A stretch of 64,000 nt of DNA from Nitrosomonas communis (GTDB lineage Bacteria; Pseudomonadota; Gammaproteobacteria; Burkholderiales; Nitrosomonadaceae), in NCBI RefSeq assembly GCF_001007935.1, contig NZ_CP011451.1, forward strand, positions 310,001-374,000. Reading direction: 5' to 3'. Positions 28,765 through 38,148 of this stretch are shown one piece after another (the first letter of the stretch is position 1; every line of letters begins with the position of its first letter). The translations under genes were made by a program, and so were the position numbers. The notes beneath the pieces were generated by a model. It had not been told where the DNA came from and ran no database searches. It worked only from the letters and a program-made list of their open reading frames with translations.

Positions 28765-29660
28765 TTAATTTTTAATTTCTGATTTTATGATGATGCGGGG
28801 AAATATTTCCGACAATCCGACACCAAGAATATCGAGTCTTGGAGTGGCCACCCAAGGTGTAAAACCTAAGTAAGATATTCGTTTAGCAGTCTTTCGCGCC
28901 AATTCTCTCTGCTTTGGGTCAACATAATCGATAACAATTATCTGTAATCCATATTGATCTCGTGTCTGCCTGAGCTTCTCCAGCAACCAGTGACGATCTG
29001 CTTCTTTAACTTCGGTATATTCTTGTTTAGCTGGGTCCCAGCCTTCGAATAGTGATTCTGCAGCCAGCGCGACAGCATATCGACCCACTTCCGGTAAAAC
29101 CTCAAACCCACGGTTAAAAATAAGTTTAACCCCTGGGAAATGTTGATGAATACGACTAATGAGGCTTGCCAATGCTTTTTCCTGAAGCAATCGACCATCA
29201 GCATCATGGACAGCGCTTTGATAGCTATCCATGGTATCCAGAAAAAAGCCGCGATATCCTTCTTTCCACAGCTTGCTTAAATATTTATTAATGAGATAGT
29301 CATGCCACCCTTGTTGGGTTAAGTCAATAATACGACTCCCCCATTTTTCATTACTGCCCAGAATCCAGGATTTAGGAATTTCTGAATACCAAGAGCGTGT
29401 CGGATGGATTTCTCCTATACTTATATAGGCAAATACGTTTGTTCCTTTAGCATGGAGATCATTCAGATTATCCATATTCTCTGGCTCCACCACCACTTGC
29501 TGATAATGTGAAAGTAAATTCACCGGAACAGGCCGACCATAGAAAAATGCGATACTCTGGTTTACCTGTAGGGGCAAGCAGATGCTCAATAAAACCATGC
29601 TTGATTAAGCAATACAACTGCTCGATAGTTCAAGAAGACTAATTTCATTTTTCTCTTTCC
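28765..29660 (-). pseudogene. Partial duplicate of pelA (GH114-like domain only), frameshifted
   Basis: About 900 bp here are near-identical to the 5' part of pelA and its upstream flank. The pelA-like start and first ten codons (MKLVFLNYRA) are present near 29650. A one-base deletion in the signal-peptide codons then shifts the frame to a stop. The surviving open frame (28765-29598, 277 residues) starts MVLLSICLPLQ and covers only the hydrolase domain, ending IFPR plus seven unrelated residues. A truncated product from the internal ATG cannot be excluded, but the export signal is damaged. This is a tandem duplication within the pel locus. Confidence 0.85.
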
Positions 29661-29737
29661 CACGAAATAAGCATTAAGCTGATGACCTTCAGCAAAATCG
29701 AAAAACTTACCTTTTAATGGTATTTATAATTAATTTT

Positions 29738-31120
29738 TTAATCTCCAGATTTATAATGTAGCATAAATGTCTCATACACTAACAGGTTAAGTCTTTTTGA
29801 GACGATGACCATTCCAACTACTGTTGTTAACGCAACGGATAAGGCAAATCCATAACCATAAAATACAGGGCCCAGATATTGGCTCAGAAACGTCAATATA
29901 ATATTTGAGGCTAGAAATAAAAAACAGAGATAGAGTGCATCTTTACGATAATCAAAATAAAACAATAAATTGAGAACCGCCAGCAGTAATACTTGTATTC
30001 CGACCGCAATCAAATCAATATTTAACAATACTTTATAAAAAGGTGATATCCCTACCCATATTAGTAATTTATCTCCTAAAGCCAACAGGATAACGATAGT
30101 CACTCCCTGCACTTTAATGATTTCGAAAAATCCTCTTCGAATGGTTGCAACCATTTCTTCATAGATTTCTAAAATAAGCCTTAAGGAAGCACCGCCATTA
30201 ATAGCACCATAAAACTTTGTATATTTTTCTACAAAATCTGTTTCTATTCGCAATAAAAATACGGCCATCCCAGGTATGATTGATAAATAAGCAAGAAAGA
30301 TTGGAAGATCATAAAGCTCTGATCCTCTTAAAGGAAAAATGATCGAAGTACTTGTTTGAGGATTGAACCAGAAAATAAACTTATCAGCCCAAATAGCTAC
30401 GTTATAAAGTAAGCCAGTAATTGCCAAGCTTGGAAATATCTGGTTTCGTCGCAAAAAATCAAAAGCAATCAGTTTATTACTAGAATAGGAGTTAAAAACT
30501 ACAACCATAAGCATAAATAATAAGATGCCTTGTCCTACAACAAACCCAGAAAGCAAGCCTTCCAGTCCAAACTTACCCAATTCTTTAGAAGCCCATACCG
30601 TTATCCCATAACCTAACAGAAATGCTAACAAAATTTCACGATATGCCTTGAGTCCCGATAAAATGATCACTACTATCCAAATAGTAGAAAGAATAATCAA
30701 ACCACTTAACATTAATAAGCGATACAATACAGAACCAGCAAAGAAATAAATTAAACACAAGCTTGCAAGTGTTCCGATTACAGTGATTACAAGACATATG
30801 GCACCAATCAGGTTTGGCAGAACTAGTTCCTCATGCTTTTCATACACCCTGTCAGCAATAAAACGCGTGATGATTAACTGTAATGGACCAGTCAGAATTA
30901 AAGATATCGCCATCAGATAAGTTACAGATATCTGGAACTGTCCTACAAAATAAGGGACAGAGGAGCTATCTGTGCTGATGAAACCAATTAATAGTATCCC
31001 AACGATCGATAATACCCATGGGCCAGAACCAATAATTCCGGCGAAACTATACGCTAACAGTACTCCAGATAGAGTATCTGCCTTCATCAGTTCACGTAGT
31101 CTGAACCCAATGCCTGCCAT
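29738..31120 (-). CDS. pelG: Pel export flippase-like membrane protein PelG
   Basis: PelG is the polytopic inner-membrane component of the Pel synthase/export complex, distantly Wzx/MOP-like. The 460-residue protein opens MAGIGFRLRELMKADTLSG and has about 12 hydrophobic segments, including LLLVYSFAGIIGSGPWVLS-like motifs typical of PelG and SVALTTVVGMVIVSKRL near the end. Its start shares one base with the pelF stop. The neighbours pelF, pelE and pelD are in the usual order. Confidence 0.94.
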   Translation of the reverse strand: MAGIGFRLRELMKADTLSGVLLAYSFAGIIGSGPWVLSIVGILLIGFISTDSSSVPYFVGQFQISVTYLMAISLILTGPLQLIITRFIADRVYEKHEELVLPNLIGAICLVITVIGTLASLCLIYFFAGSVLYRLLMLSGLIILSTIWIVVIILSGLKAYREILLAFLLGYGITVWASKELGKFGLEGLLSGFVVGQGILLFMLMVVVFNSYSSNKLIAFDFLRRNQIFPSLAITGLLYNVAIWADKFIFWFNPQTSTSIIFPLRGSELYDLPIFLAYLSIIPGMAVFLLRIETDFVEKYTKFYGAINGGASLRLILEIYEEMVATIRRGFFEIIKVQGVTIVILLALGDKLLIWVGISPFYKVLLNIDLIAVGIQVLLLAVLNLLFYFDYRKDALYLCFLFLASNIILTFLSQYLGPVFYGYGFALSVALTTVVGMVIVSKRLNLLVYETFMLHYKSGD

Positions 31121-32649
31121 TATTGTATCAATGCCTGATCATAAATTGTTTTATAGCCGTCTAACATTCTAGACTGCGTATAATAGCTCTCAACTCGTTG
31201 AATGCCAGCTCTTTGTGCTGAATACCACCGATTCTCATCGGTCAGCAGTGTAATAATTGCTTCTGCAATGGCTTCTGGATTAGCGATGGGAACTACTATT
31301 CCCGCGCATCCCAAAGCACGGTCTTCGTCGCTACTGCCTTCGATGATTTCCCGGCAGCAACCCACATCAGTTGTCACAACTGGTAAACCGCTTGCATAGG
31401 CCTCAAGTAATACTAGTGGAAAAGCTTCACTGATTGATGACAATACCAACAATCCTAGACGAGGAAGCACATCGCTTATTTTTTGGAATCCTAAAAAATG
31501 TACGTTTTTTTCCAATTCCAGCTCCAGCACTAAATCCCTACATTCTTGTGCGTACTCTTTATCTTCATCATCTGGACCAATCAGCCAACCTTCAGCTTCA
31601 GGTAATTGAGTAACCACCGTACGCATGGCCCGAATAAAAGTTTTAATATCCTTTATAGGTACTATCCTTCCCAGCAATCCAATCACGAGAGGAATTTTTT
31701 CTGGTCGTTGCGCGCGTAGAGTAAGAAAACGCTCGATTTCCATTCCGTTTGGTATAACCTTTGTACGGTCGCGATCTGCGCCATCAGTAATCTGCCGTTC
31801 TCTATTTTTCTCATAAAGACTAATAATAGGGTTCGATGCTTTATAAATAAGCCGTCCCAATGATTCAAAATATCTTAGCCATAATAGTTCCTGATATTGC
31901 ATTCCCATATGATAAGCATCACTTAATAAATCACGATGCTCCTTGATAAAAAGAGACTGCAAATCTATTTTTCTTTCTTTTGTGTAAATACCATGTTCCG
32001 TTAGTATTAACGGTCGGTGGGTTAAATAATGCAATAATACTCCTAACAAACCTGCAAAACCTGTAGACACAGTATGAAATGTTCCTGTACTAAGCGCAAA
32101 TTGGTGAGCAATGTTGGCAATCTTAAATAACGGAGCATGCATGGATTTAATTGCCCATATGTAATCTATGAATGAATTGTCTGCATTATTTTCATTATAT
32201 TGCTTACAGATCTGCTCCCATGCCGCTACGCTATAAAAAAACTCCTCCACAGTAAAGCCAGACGGTTGTCCCAAAGAAACCAAAATTTTACTTACTAGTG
32301 CTTCATCGAAGCTTGAACAAGGATTGCGAAACCAATCGTGGAGCTTGCTTGAGCTCTGAATATACTCATCATTACCGTTACAAGCTTTTGGCTTAGAGAA
32401 TGAAAGAGGGTCCCACAAGTAATGGCATTCCAGATGAACTACATTACTAGGTACGGCATATTTCTGATCGGTATAATCTTTTTCCTTTGATCCTAAAAAA
32501 ACCAGTGCAAATGTGTACTGTGGAAGTCCTTCTATTAACTGGTGTACCCAGCCTGAAACTCCTCCCCTAATAAAAGGATAAGTGCCCTCTAGCAAGAGAG
32601 TGATATCTGCATGCTTTTGTTTTTTTTGTATTAGTTTCTTTTCTGCCAA
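31120..32649 (-). CDS. pelF: Pel glycosyltransferase PelF (GT4)
   Basis: PelF is the cytosolic GT4 transferase that builds Pel from UDP-sugars. The 509-residue protein has the N-terminal EGTYPFIRGGVSGWVHQLI, FHTVSTGFAGLLG, the core GLLGRIVPIKDIKTFIRA, and the retaining-GT E-x7-E motif in SEAFPLVLLEAYASGLPVV. It overlaps the 3' end of pelE by 19 bp and is followed by pelG. The substrate is probably UDP-GalNAc and/or UDP-GlcNAc, based on studies of Pel. Confidence 0.96.
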   Translation of the reverse strand: MAEKKLIQKKQKHADITLLLEGTYPFIRGGVSGWVHQLIEGLPQYTFALVFLGSKEKDYTDQKYAVPSNVVHLECHYLWDPLSFSKPKACNGNDEYIQSSSKLHDWFRNPCSSFDEALVSKILVSLGQPSGFTVEEFFYSVAAWEQICKQYNENNADNSFIDYIWAIKSMHAPLFKIANIAHQFALSTGTFHTVSTGFAGLLGVLLHYLTHRPLILTEHGIYTKERKIDLQSLFIKEHRDLLSDAYHMGMQYQELLWLRYFESLGRLIYKASNPIISLYEKNRERQITDGADRDRTKVIPNGMEIERFLTLRAQRPEKIPLVIGLLGRIVPIKDIKTFIRAMRTVVTQLPEAEGWLIGPDDEDKEYAQECRDLVLELELEKNVHFLGFQKISDVLPRLGLLVLSSISEAFPLVLLEAYASGLPVVTTDVGCCREIIEGSSDEDRALGCAGIVVPIANPEAIAEAIITLLTDENRWYSAQRAGIQRVESYYTQSRMLDGYKTIYDQALIQ

Positions 32650-33641
32650 AATTGTACTACCGATGTTAATTGAGGATAAGCTGCTGGATAATCTATCTCT
32701 GCCATTAATTGCTTTACCTTGTAGTATTGATGTCTATGAAAAGCAATTTCTGCATAGTAAATCAATAATTTTTTATGCTCCATTCCCAGACTCTCAGCTT
32801 TTTTAAATTGTTCATATGCACGCTCAAAATTTCCCAGCTTCAGCAAGATTTGTGCATACTGGAAGCATAATCCCACATCTTGGGGGTAATATTTAAGACC
32901 CAGTTCAATATATTTGCAGGCCATATTAAGCACATAATTTCGTGCTTCCCCTTGAGTTAGACCAAGATTTGCTAATTCCCAATAGTCATTTGCAATCTGA
33001 CGATACAAGCGTTTATTTCTTGAGTTTTCTATTTTTTCAAGTTTTTGCTTCGAAAGCTTAATTCGTTCGCTGATCCCATGCTCTTTTCTGTCCAATAAAG
33101 CGTAAGCAAGCAACCTGATATCATCAACTGGATCACTAAGTGCCATACGCAAAAGTGGAATGGCATCCCGATCCTTTATTTTTAATGAAGCATATATCGC
33201 CTTAAGTCTTTTATCAGGATTTCTGGACCGATACAAACTATGTAAGTTTGCAAAATTATCATCTATAGCTTGCGCCGGTATATCAGGTAGATTCCTGATT
33301 TTACTTAAGCTCATAGCAAAATTGGTTTTTTTGGGTTTAGGAGAATGACGAATGATGAATGGTACTGCCAAGGTTAATCCTACTAATCCTAACACCGGCA
33401 AATAAAAAACAACCACAAAAAAGAAAATATTGATCTTCAACTGAGGTTGTTTTCGATTAGATGCCATTATTGTTGGAAAAATACAGGCAGCTATGATACT
33501 CGCAATAAAATGAAGAAAAAGAGATGTTATTAAAATTTGTTCAGATAAAGATTCATTTAGAATTAACTTAAAGCCGTATATTTCTAATCCTAATGCTAGA
33601 ACAAGTAGAATTAAATTACACAGAATTAGAAATAATCGCAT
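32631..33641 (-). CDS. pelE: Pel synthase complex membrane protein PelE
   Basis: PelE links PelD to PelF and PelG in the inner-membrane complex. The 336-residue protein has N-terminal membrane segments (about residues 3-25, 35-58 and 75-95). The cytosolic part contains a HEAT/TPR-like stretch (KAIYASLKIKDRDAIPLLRMAL, DIRLLAYALLDRKE, ELGLKYYPQDVGLCFQYAQILLKLGNFERAYEQFKKAESLG). It overlaps pelF and lies 9 bp after pelD. Confidence 0.9.
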   Translation of the reverse strand: MRLFLILCNLILLVLALGLEIYGFKLILNESLSEQILITSLFLHFIASIIAACIFPTIMASNRKQPQLKINIFFFVVVFYLPVLGLVGLTLAVPFIIRHSPKPKKTNFAMSLSKIRNLPDIPAQAIDDNFANLHSLYRSRNPDKRLKAIYASLKIKDRDAIPLLRMALSDPVDDIRLLAYALLDRKEHGISERIKLSKQKLEKIENSRNKRLYRQIANDYWELANLGLTQGEARNYVLNMACKYIELGLKYYPQDVGLCFQYAQILLKLGNFERAYEQFKKAESLGMEHKKLLIYYAEIAFHRHQYYKVKQLMAEIDYPAAYPQLTSVVQFWQKRN

Positions 33642-33650
33642 TCTTATTTC

Positions 33651-35033
33651 TTATCTTTGAATATCAAAATAAGCCGTTCTTTTCTTATAAAATTGAAAAA
33701 TTTCTGATACTAATTTTTTTAGTGAAGTTTTATTATTTAAGCTCCATATATTGAGACTAACTTCACTGTCATGGTAACCAGCGCCCTTAGTATTGGACTC
33801 ATTGCAAACTTTTTTAGCTAATAATTCTGATAATCCAATACGGTTTAAGAACTCATTAGCACCATTTTCATCCGTATAAGGCAGCAGGATCAGATAAGTT
33901 TTATAATTTTGTTCTTCATTGAAAATCCAAATTTTATCGACCCCTCGCAAATTAGCTTGAAATCTAGTCAGATATTTATTTTGTACTTCTTCAGAATCGA
34001 TAATTGCGCCAATCAACATAGCAGATGTCTTTAAAAGTTTAATTTCATTTAAAACACGTCGCAATTTAAGTTCAACATCTTTTCCTTTATCATCTATATA
34101 ACTATAGGCCTCTGCACGCCGCTTTACCAGATCACCGATACTTCCCCCTAGTACAGCAAATAAATCCATGGTACTTTCCTGCAATGCAAATAGCGGCATC
34201 TCATTCACAACAACCAATCCCCAGATTTTCTGATAAACGTCAATTAAAGGAATAGCGACAAGCGTTTCAGGAGTATCCATTGCATTTTCATTTTCTAATT
34301 TAATACTCGCAACAAGCCCTGTTTTTAGGGCTTCTTTTACTAAGGGATCTGAAATTAATAAAGGTGGTGCATGCCCTAAATAAGCCACAGGCTCAGGATT
34401 AATTTCTTTTCGCTCATCATCTGTTATCGCGTATATTGCAGCTATTTGCACACTTGCAAAGTCACCAAAGAGTTTAAGAATACTTGCACCGATACCCTTT
34501 AGAGGTTCACCTTCATTTTTCTCTAAAGATAAAATATGTCGCTCTAAATCATGCAAGAAAGAACGTAAACTTTTTGCCTGACTTGCTACATGTAACTCTA
34601 GCTGACGATGTGAACCTTTGAGAAGGTGATATTCGCGAGTAAACTTATCCATTCTCGCGTTAATATGATTATATTTGCTCTCTAAGTATTTTATTTTCCG
34701 CATCCAAATTTCATGAAATTCAGCTGAAATTATTGTGACCAGCAATAAACCAACTATCATTTCTTTTGGAAAAAAAGGAACCTCTTGCCAATCAAATAAA
34801 AAGCCCGTCGCAACTATTCCTACAAGCACTGTAGTAGCTACTATCCCATAAGCAAGCCCATGTCGAAGAGCGATTAATAAAGGAGCTAGAATCAACCAGG
34901 GAAAATGATAATTTACAAAAAAAGGATCTGATGAATTAATAACATAGCCGATTACCGGAAGTAATATCGTAATAATAATGGATTCTATCCATTTAGTTAT
35001 TTCTCCTTTTCTTGATGGTATCAACTTATTCAA
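33651..35033 (-). CDS. pelD: c-di-GMP receptor PelD
   Basis: PelD activates Pel synthesis on binding c-di-GMP. The 460-residue protein has four N-terminal membrane segments (~17-105), a coiled stalk (~108-165), a GAF-like domain (~170-310) and a degenerate GGDEF domain. That domain keeps the inhibitory-site motif RGVD at 363-366, close to the R367xxD370 of the Pseudomonas protein, but no GGDEF active site. The start at 35033 is TTG without an obvious ribosome site, and no ATG occurs before residue 111. It leads pelDEFG-A. Its upstream region has been disrupted by mobile DNA, so the native promoter may be lost. Confidence 0.94.
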   Translation of the reverse strand: MNKLIPSRKGEITKWIESIIITILLPVIGYVINSSDPFFVNYHFPWLILAPLLIALRHGLAYGIVATTVLVGIVATGFLFDWQEVPFFPKEMIVGLLLVTIISAEFHEIWMRKIKYLESKYNHINARMDKFTREYHLLKGSHRQLELHVASQAKSLRSFLHDLERHILSLEKNEGEPLKGIGASILKLFGDFASVQIAAIYAITDDERKEINPEPVAYLGHAPPLLISDPLVKEALKTGLVASIKLENENAMDTPETLVAIPLIDVYQKIWGLVVVNEMPLFALQESTMDLFAVLGGSIGDLVKRRAEAYSYIDDKGKDVELKLRRVLNEIKLLKTSAMLIGAIIDSEEVQNKYLTRFQANLRGVDKIWIFNEEQNYKTYLILLPYTDENGANEFLNRIGLSELLAKKVCNESNTKGAGYHDSEVSLNIWSLNNKTSLKKLVSEIFQFYKKRTAYFDIQR

Positions 35034-35049
35034 TTTTTGAAAGTAAAAA

Positions 35050-35305
35050 TTATAAATTAGATTTAAAAACTAGATCTGATATAAAACGCTTTTGCTTAAT
35101 GCTATTTGCATCTCCAAGAAATTTTTCATGCTTTTCAAGCATAGCACTAGAAGATGATGCATTTGACACACTTAACATATCTTCAAGAATTTAGCTCATC
35201 ATATCTTCAATTGAACTGATCAAATCTTTCAATCTTTCAAATAAAATTTTGGAATCCGAAGACTCAAGGAACACCTTAATAGATAAGGATGCGTGAATTC
35301 TAATT
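35050..35305 (-). pseudogene. Coding remnant just upstream of pelD, with an in-frame stop
   Basis: The minus strand reads open in one frame (RIRIHASLSIKVFLESS..., LFERLKDLISSIEDMMS), hits TAA at 35191-35193, then continues in frame as ILEDMLSVSNASSSSAMLEK and ends at TAA 35050-35052. The amphipathic, non-repetitive composition looks coding. It ends 17 bp before the pelD start, so it is probably the tail of a lost gene that preceded pelD. The family is not recognised. Confidence 0.4.
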
Positions 35306-35673
35306 CTCTACTCAGGCATAGTATTGGTTAACTTGACGGTCCAACTAGCAAAGTGCCAATGTATCTTGCCATAAAGATCACAGAACTGACAACCCTAACC
35401 CAAATTCTATGATTTAAATTTTAACTGCCCATCTATGAAGAAGGTAACGAGTACCTACAGCTAGTCAGTAGAATTTGCACAGCCCTGATCAAGCTTTTCC
35501 TTATACTAAGGATAAAAGGAGACACAGCTTTATGCTGACTTTAGGGTATATGTCTCATGTAAGGTCTATTTTTAATTTCTTACTATACAGTATTTTCCAA
35601 TACAGAAATGAGTCTGAAAGAAGGCTGTTGAATTTGAGTATTCGAACTGATTCTGTTTTGGTCTGGCTTGAAT
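35306..35673. other. Intergenic, no gene recognised
   Basis: AT-rich sequence between the coding remnant upstream of pelD and the IS30 remnant. No convincing ORF, hairpin or promoter was recognised. Confidence 0.4.
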
Positions 35674-36106
35674 TCAAGTAATAAGTGCATAACCCACCAA
35701 TCTTTCGGTATCTGTTCCTGACAATTCTCGGAACACCTCGTAAAGCGTCCTAAACCCCAGGCACTTTCTTGGCCTGTTGTTAAGTTTGTGTACAGCATAT
35801 AATACTTGCCAAGTGGTTACATCCAGCAGCCCCATCGTTTTAGGGAAATATTAGCGTGACAGTCCATTGGCGTTCTCATTCTGGCCACGCGCCCACGAGT
35901 GATAGGGTTTAGCAAAATAGTTTCACATTCAAGAATATTCGCTACTTCTTCATGCTTAGCGAACTCCTTGCCATTGTCAAAGGTGAGCGTCTGTACCCAA
36001 TCATTGAATACACCCAGCAGAGTGATGATATCGCATACCACCTCCTCTGCAGTTTTGTTTGCCACTGGTAGGGCAAGGCGTAGCTTGGATTTGCGCTCAT
36101 CCAATG
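35674..36106 (-). pseudogene. IS30-family transposase, C-terminal remnant
   Basis: From 36106 downward the minus strand encodes PLDERKSKLRLALPVANKTAEEV and TLTFDNGKEFAKHEEVA. After small frame breaks it gives NENANGLSR, YFPK and KLNNRPRKCLGFRTLYEVF, which are the hallmark 3' blocks of IS30 transposases. The N-terminal half is absent. Its 5' edge abuts the 3' end of the group II intron, so the intron probably entered an IS30 copy. Confidence 0.8.
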
Positions 36107-36507
36107 GTCGAGTAAGCCGGAGGAGTTTCACCTCCAGCTCCTCACAGACTCCGTACGTGAACCTCTCGATTCATACGGCTCCTGTCGGCCATTCTATTAG
36201 CACCTCTCAATGCCAATACTACAGGCAAAGCATACGCTCTTCCCCGAGCCGGGTTGGCAAATGCTTAGTCTGAGCCAACACATCCCCTTCACTCCATTTC
36301 CATTACAGAAACTTCATCGCTAATACGGGATAATCCGCCCCTCATACATGCATCGATATTTTCCCCCTTCGCGGGTTTCGCTTATAAGGTTTTCTCTTAA
36401 CATCACGTATAAGGTTCCCACGTTCCATACAAACGCCCAGACTAAGCTCATGCCCTCTCTACACCGGCAGCCATCCAAACAGTAAACAGGTATCCTTTGG
36501 ACTTATC

Positions 36508-37873
36508 TCAGGAGCCAATTAAGGTGATTTCCGAGAAAGGCTATTCCCATTGAGGTAGAATTGGGCTTCCACTTGTTTAACCGCTGAGCTTGATCATGCT
36601 GTCCGCCTCTGCCCCGACTGTTGCGCCCCTGAGTACGTCCCAAATCGAAGACCTGAGACTGGCGAGTTCGAAAATGCTCGGACCGGAACGCCGATCCTTT
36701 CAGGCGACGATGACGTTGAAATATTGCCGGGGCAATCCCCGCCAGGCGGAGCGGGTGTTTGGCTGGAATCGCGACACGATCGAACTCGGGCTGAATGAAT
36801 AGCGCACGGGCGTGATTTGCCTGGGGGCGCAAGCAGCGTACTGCGGAAACCGCCTCTGGGAGGAGAGGCACTCTGACGTGGCGCAGGTCCTATGGACATT
36901 AGCGGAATCGCACTGTCAGTAAGACCCGACCTTCCGTACGGCGCTATCGTATACTCGGCTGACCGTAGCGGTGGTGTTGGATCGATTACGTGCCCAAGGT
37001 TTTCCGGAGGGTGGCCTACCATCATCCAGCACGATGGCCGAAGTGCTGAACCGAAATGGCTACTGCCTACGCAAGGTAGTCAGGGCCAAACCCCAAAAAA
37101 CTCCCGGAAACGAATGCCATCTTTGCCAATATCGCAGACAAGGGCGGAAAGCCCATAATGGACCCAGCGGTTTGGAAGTTAGGCAGGTCATGCGCCTGAG
37201 CATCGACTGCAAGGCCACTGTGAAGATCGGGGAATACTCACGGGGTGGGAAAACTCGCGGTGACACCCAAGCCGCCGATCACGATATGGGCTGCGAGGAA
37301 AAGCAGGTTCCGTTTGGGATCGTGGAAGAGGATAGTGGGCAGTTGCATCTGACGTTTGGAAGCTCCTTCAAGACCAGTGACTTCATCGTGGATGGCTTGG
37401 AGGACTGGTGGCAGGCTATCCCCAGGGAAAAGCAGGCCGTGATGACACACGTCCAACTCAAAGTGGACAATGGCCCGAAAAGCAGCGGGGTGCGTACCCA
37501 GTTCCTCAAGCGCATGGTGGAGTTCACCGATACGACCGGCAAAATCATCCAACTGCTGTACTATCCGCCATACCACAGCAAGTATCATCCCATCGAACGA
37601 TGTTGGGGAATTTTGGAACAGCATTGGAATGGAGCCCAACTGGTGGATACCGCAACCATGCTGGCATGGGCGAAAAGCATGACCTGGAAAGGTAGCCACC
37701 CAGTGGTAAAATTGAGCCGTAGGCTCTACCAGAAAGGCGTTTCTCTATCCAGGAAAACCATGCGGGAGAGATCGAAACCAGATGGGAGCGCAACCCCTTT
37801 TGCCCAAATGGGACATTCTGATTCGGCCTACCTGATGGGGATGTTTACTTTCGGAAATCGCCTAAGCTCCTGA
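36508..37873 (+). mobile_element. ISAzo13-like insertion sequence inside the intron
   Basis: Inverted ends are visible. The left end starts TCAGGAGC and continues to AGGTGATTTCCGAGA. The right end, read in reverse, starts TCAGGAGC and continues to AGGCGATTTCCGAAA. The element is about 1366 bp, more GC-rich than its surroundings, and carries one damaged transposase gene. Confidence 0.78.
36590..37873 (+). pseudogene. ISAzo13-family transposase with two in-frame stops
   Basis: One reading frame covers the protein: KYCRGNPRQAERVFGWNRDTIELGLNE, stop TAG (36800), RTGVICLGAQAAYCGNRLW to LAESHCQ, stop TAA (36920), then DPTFRTALSYTRLT and the catalytic part. That part contains LSIDCKATVKIGEYSRGGKTRG, PFGIVEEDSGQLHLTFG and QLLYYPPYHSKYHPIERCWG. 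Near the end a frameshift separates it from the usual LLPKWDILIRPT terminus, which is readable in another frame. The longest intact piece is 36971-37873. It is not expected to be active. Confidence 0.82.
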
Positions 37874-38148
37874 TTTTGACTACACATACAGACGTTTCGA
37901 TGCTTGCAAGGGTTCACTTATTGTTCATCTTTTTAATCCTCACCTGACACTTTCAAAAGTGCCTTTTCCTTAACGCTCACGACCCAGGCTTTTGACAAGA
38001 GCCGCTTAAGGTGGTTTGAAACCTCCTCCTGTAAGGTGATTCCGGAGGGCCTTCCTCCATCATTTGTATAGTTACGGACAGTTTCCTATCCTCGTGGCAC
38101 GCTAACTCCTCACCCCATACTTAAATCTGAAACGAAAAGATGAGTGAT

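Larger units (their letters stand above)
36107..38100 (-). mobile_element. Group II intron remnant without reverse transcriptase ORF, split by an IS
   Basis: On the minus strand the 3' end shows a domain V hairpin (36148-36181) with the AGCCGTA catalytic triad strand, a GAGA tetraloop and the TACGG partner. A domain VI-like hairpin follows (GGAGGTGAAACTCC), ending near CTTACTCGAC. The 5' part lies at 37874-38100 and begins at GTGCC, close to the GUGYG consensus. The intron RNA scaffold is about 630 nt once the inserted IS (36508-37873) is subtracted. No intron-encoded protein remains, so it cannot move by itself. The 5' boundary is less certain than the 3' one. Confidence 0.68.

Noticed and set aside
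36594-37025. Long minus-strand ORFs inside the ISAzo13-like element
   Set aside because: They are antisense shadows of the GC-rich transposase gene.
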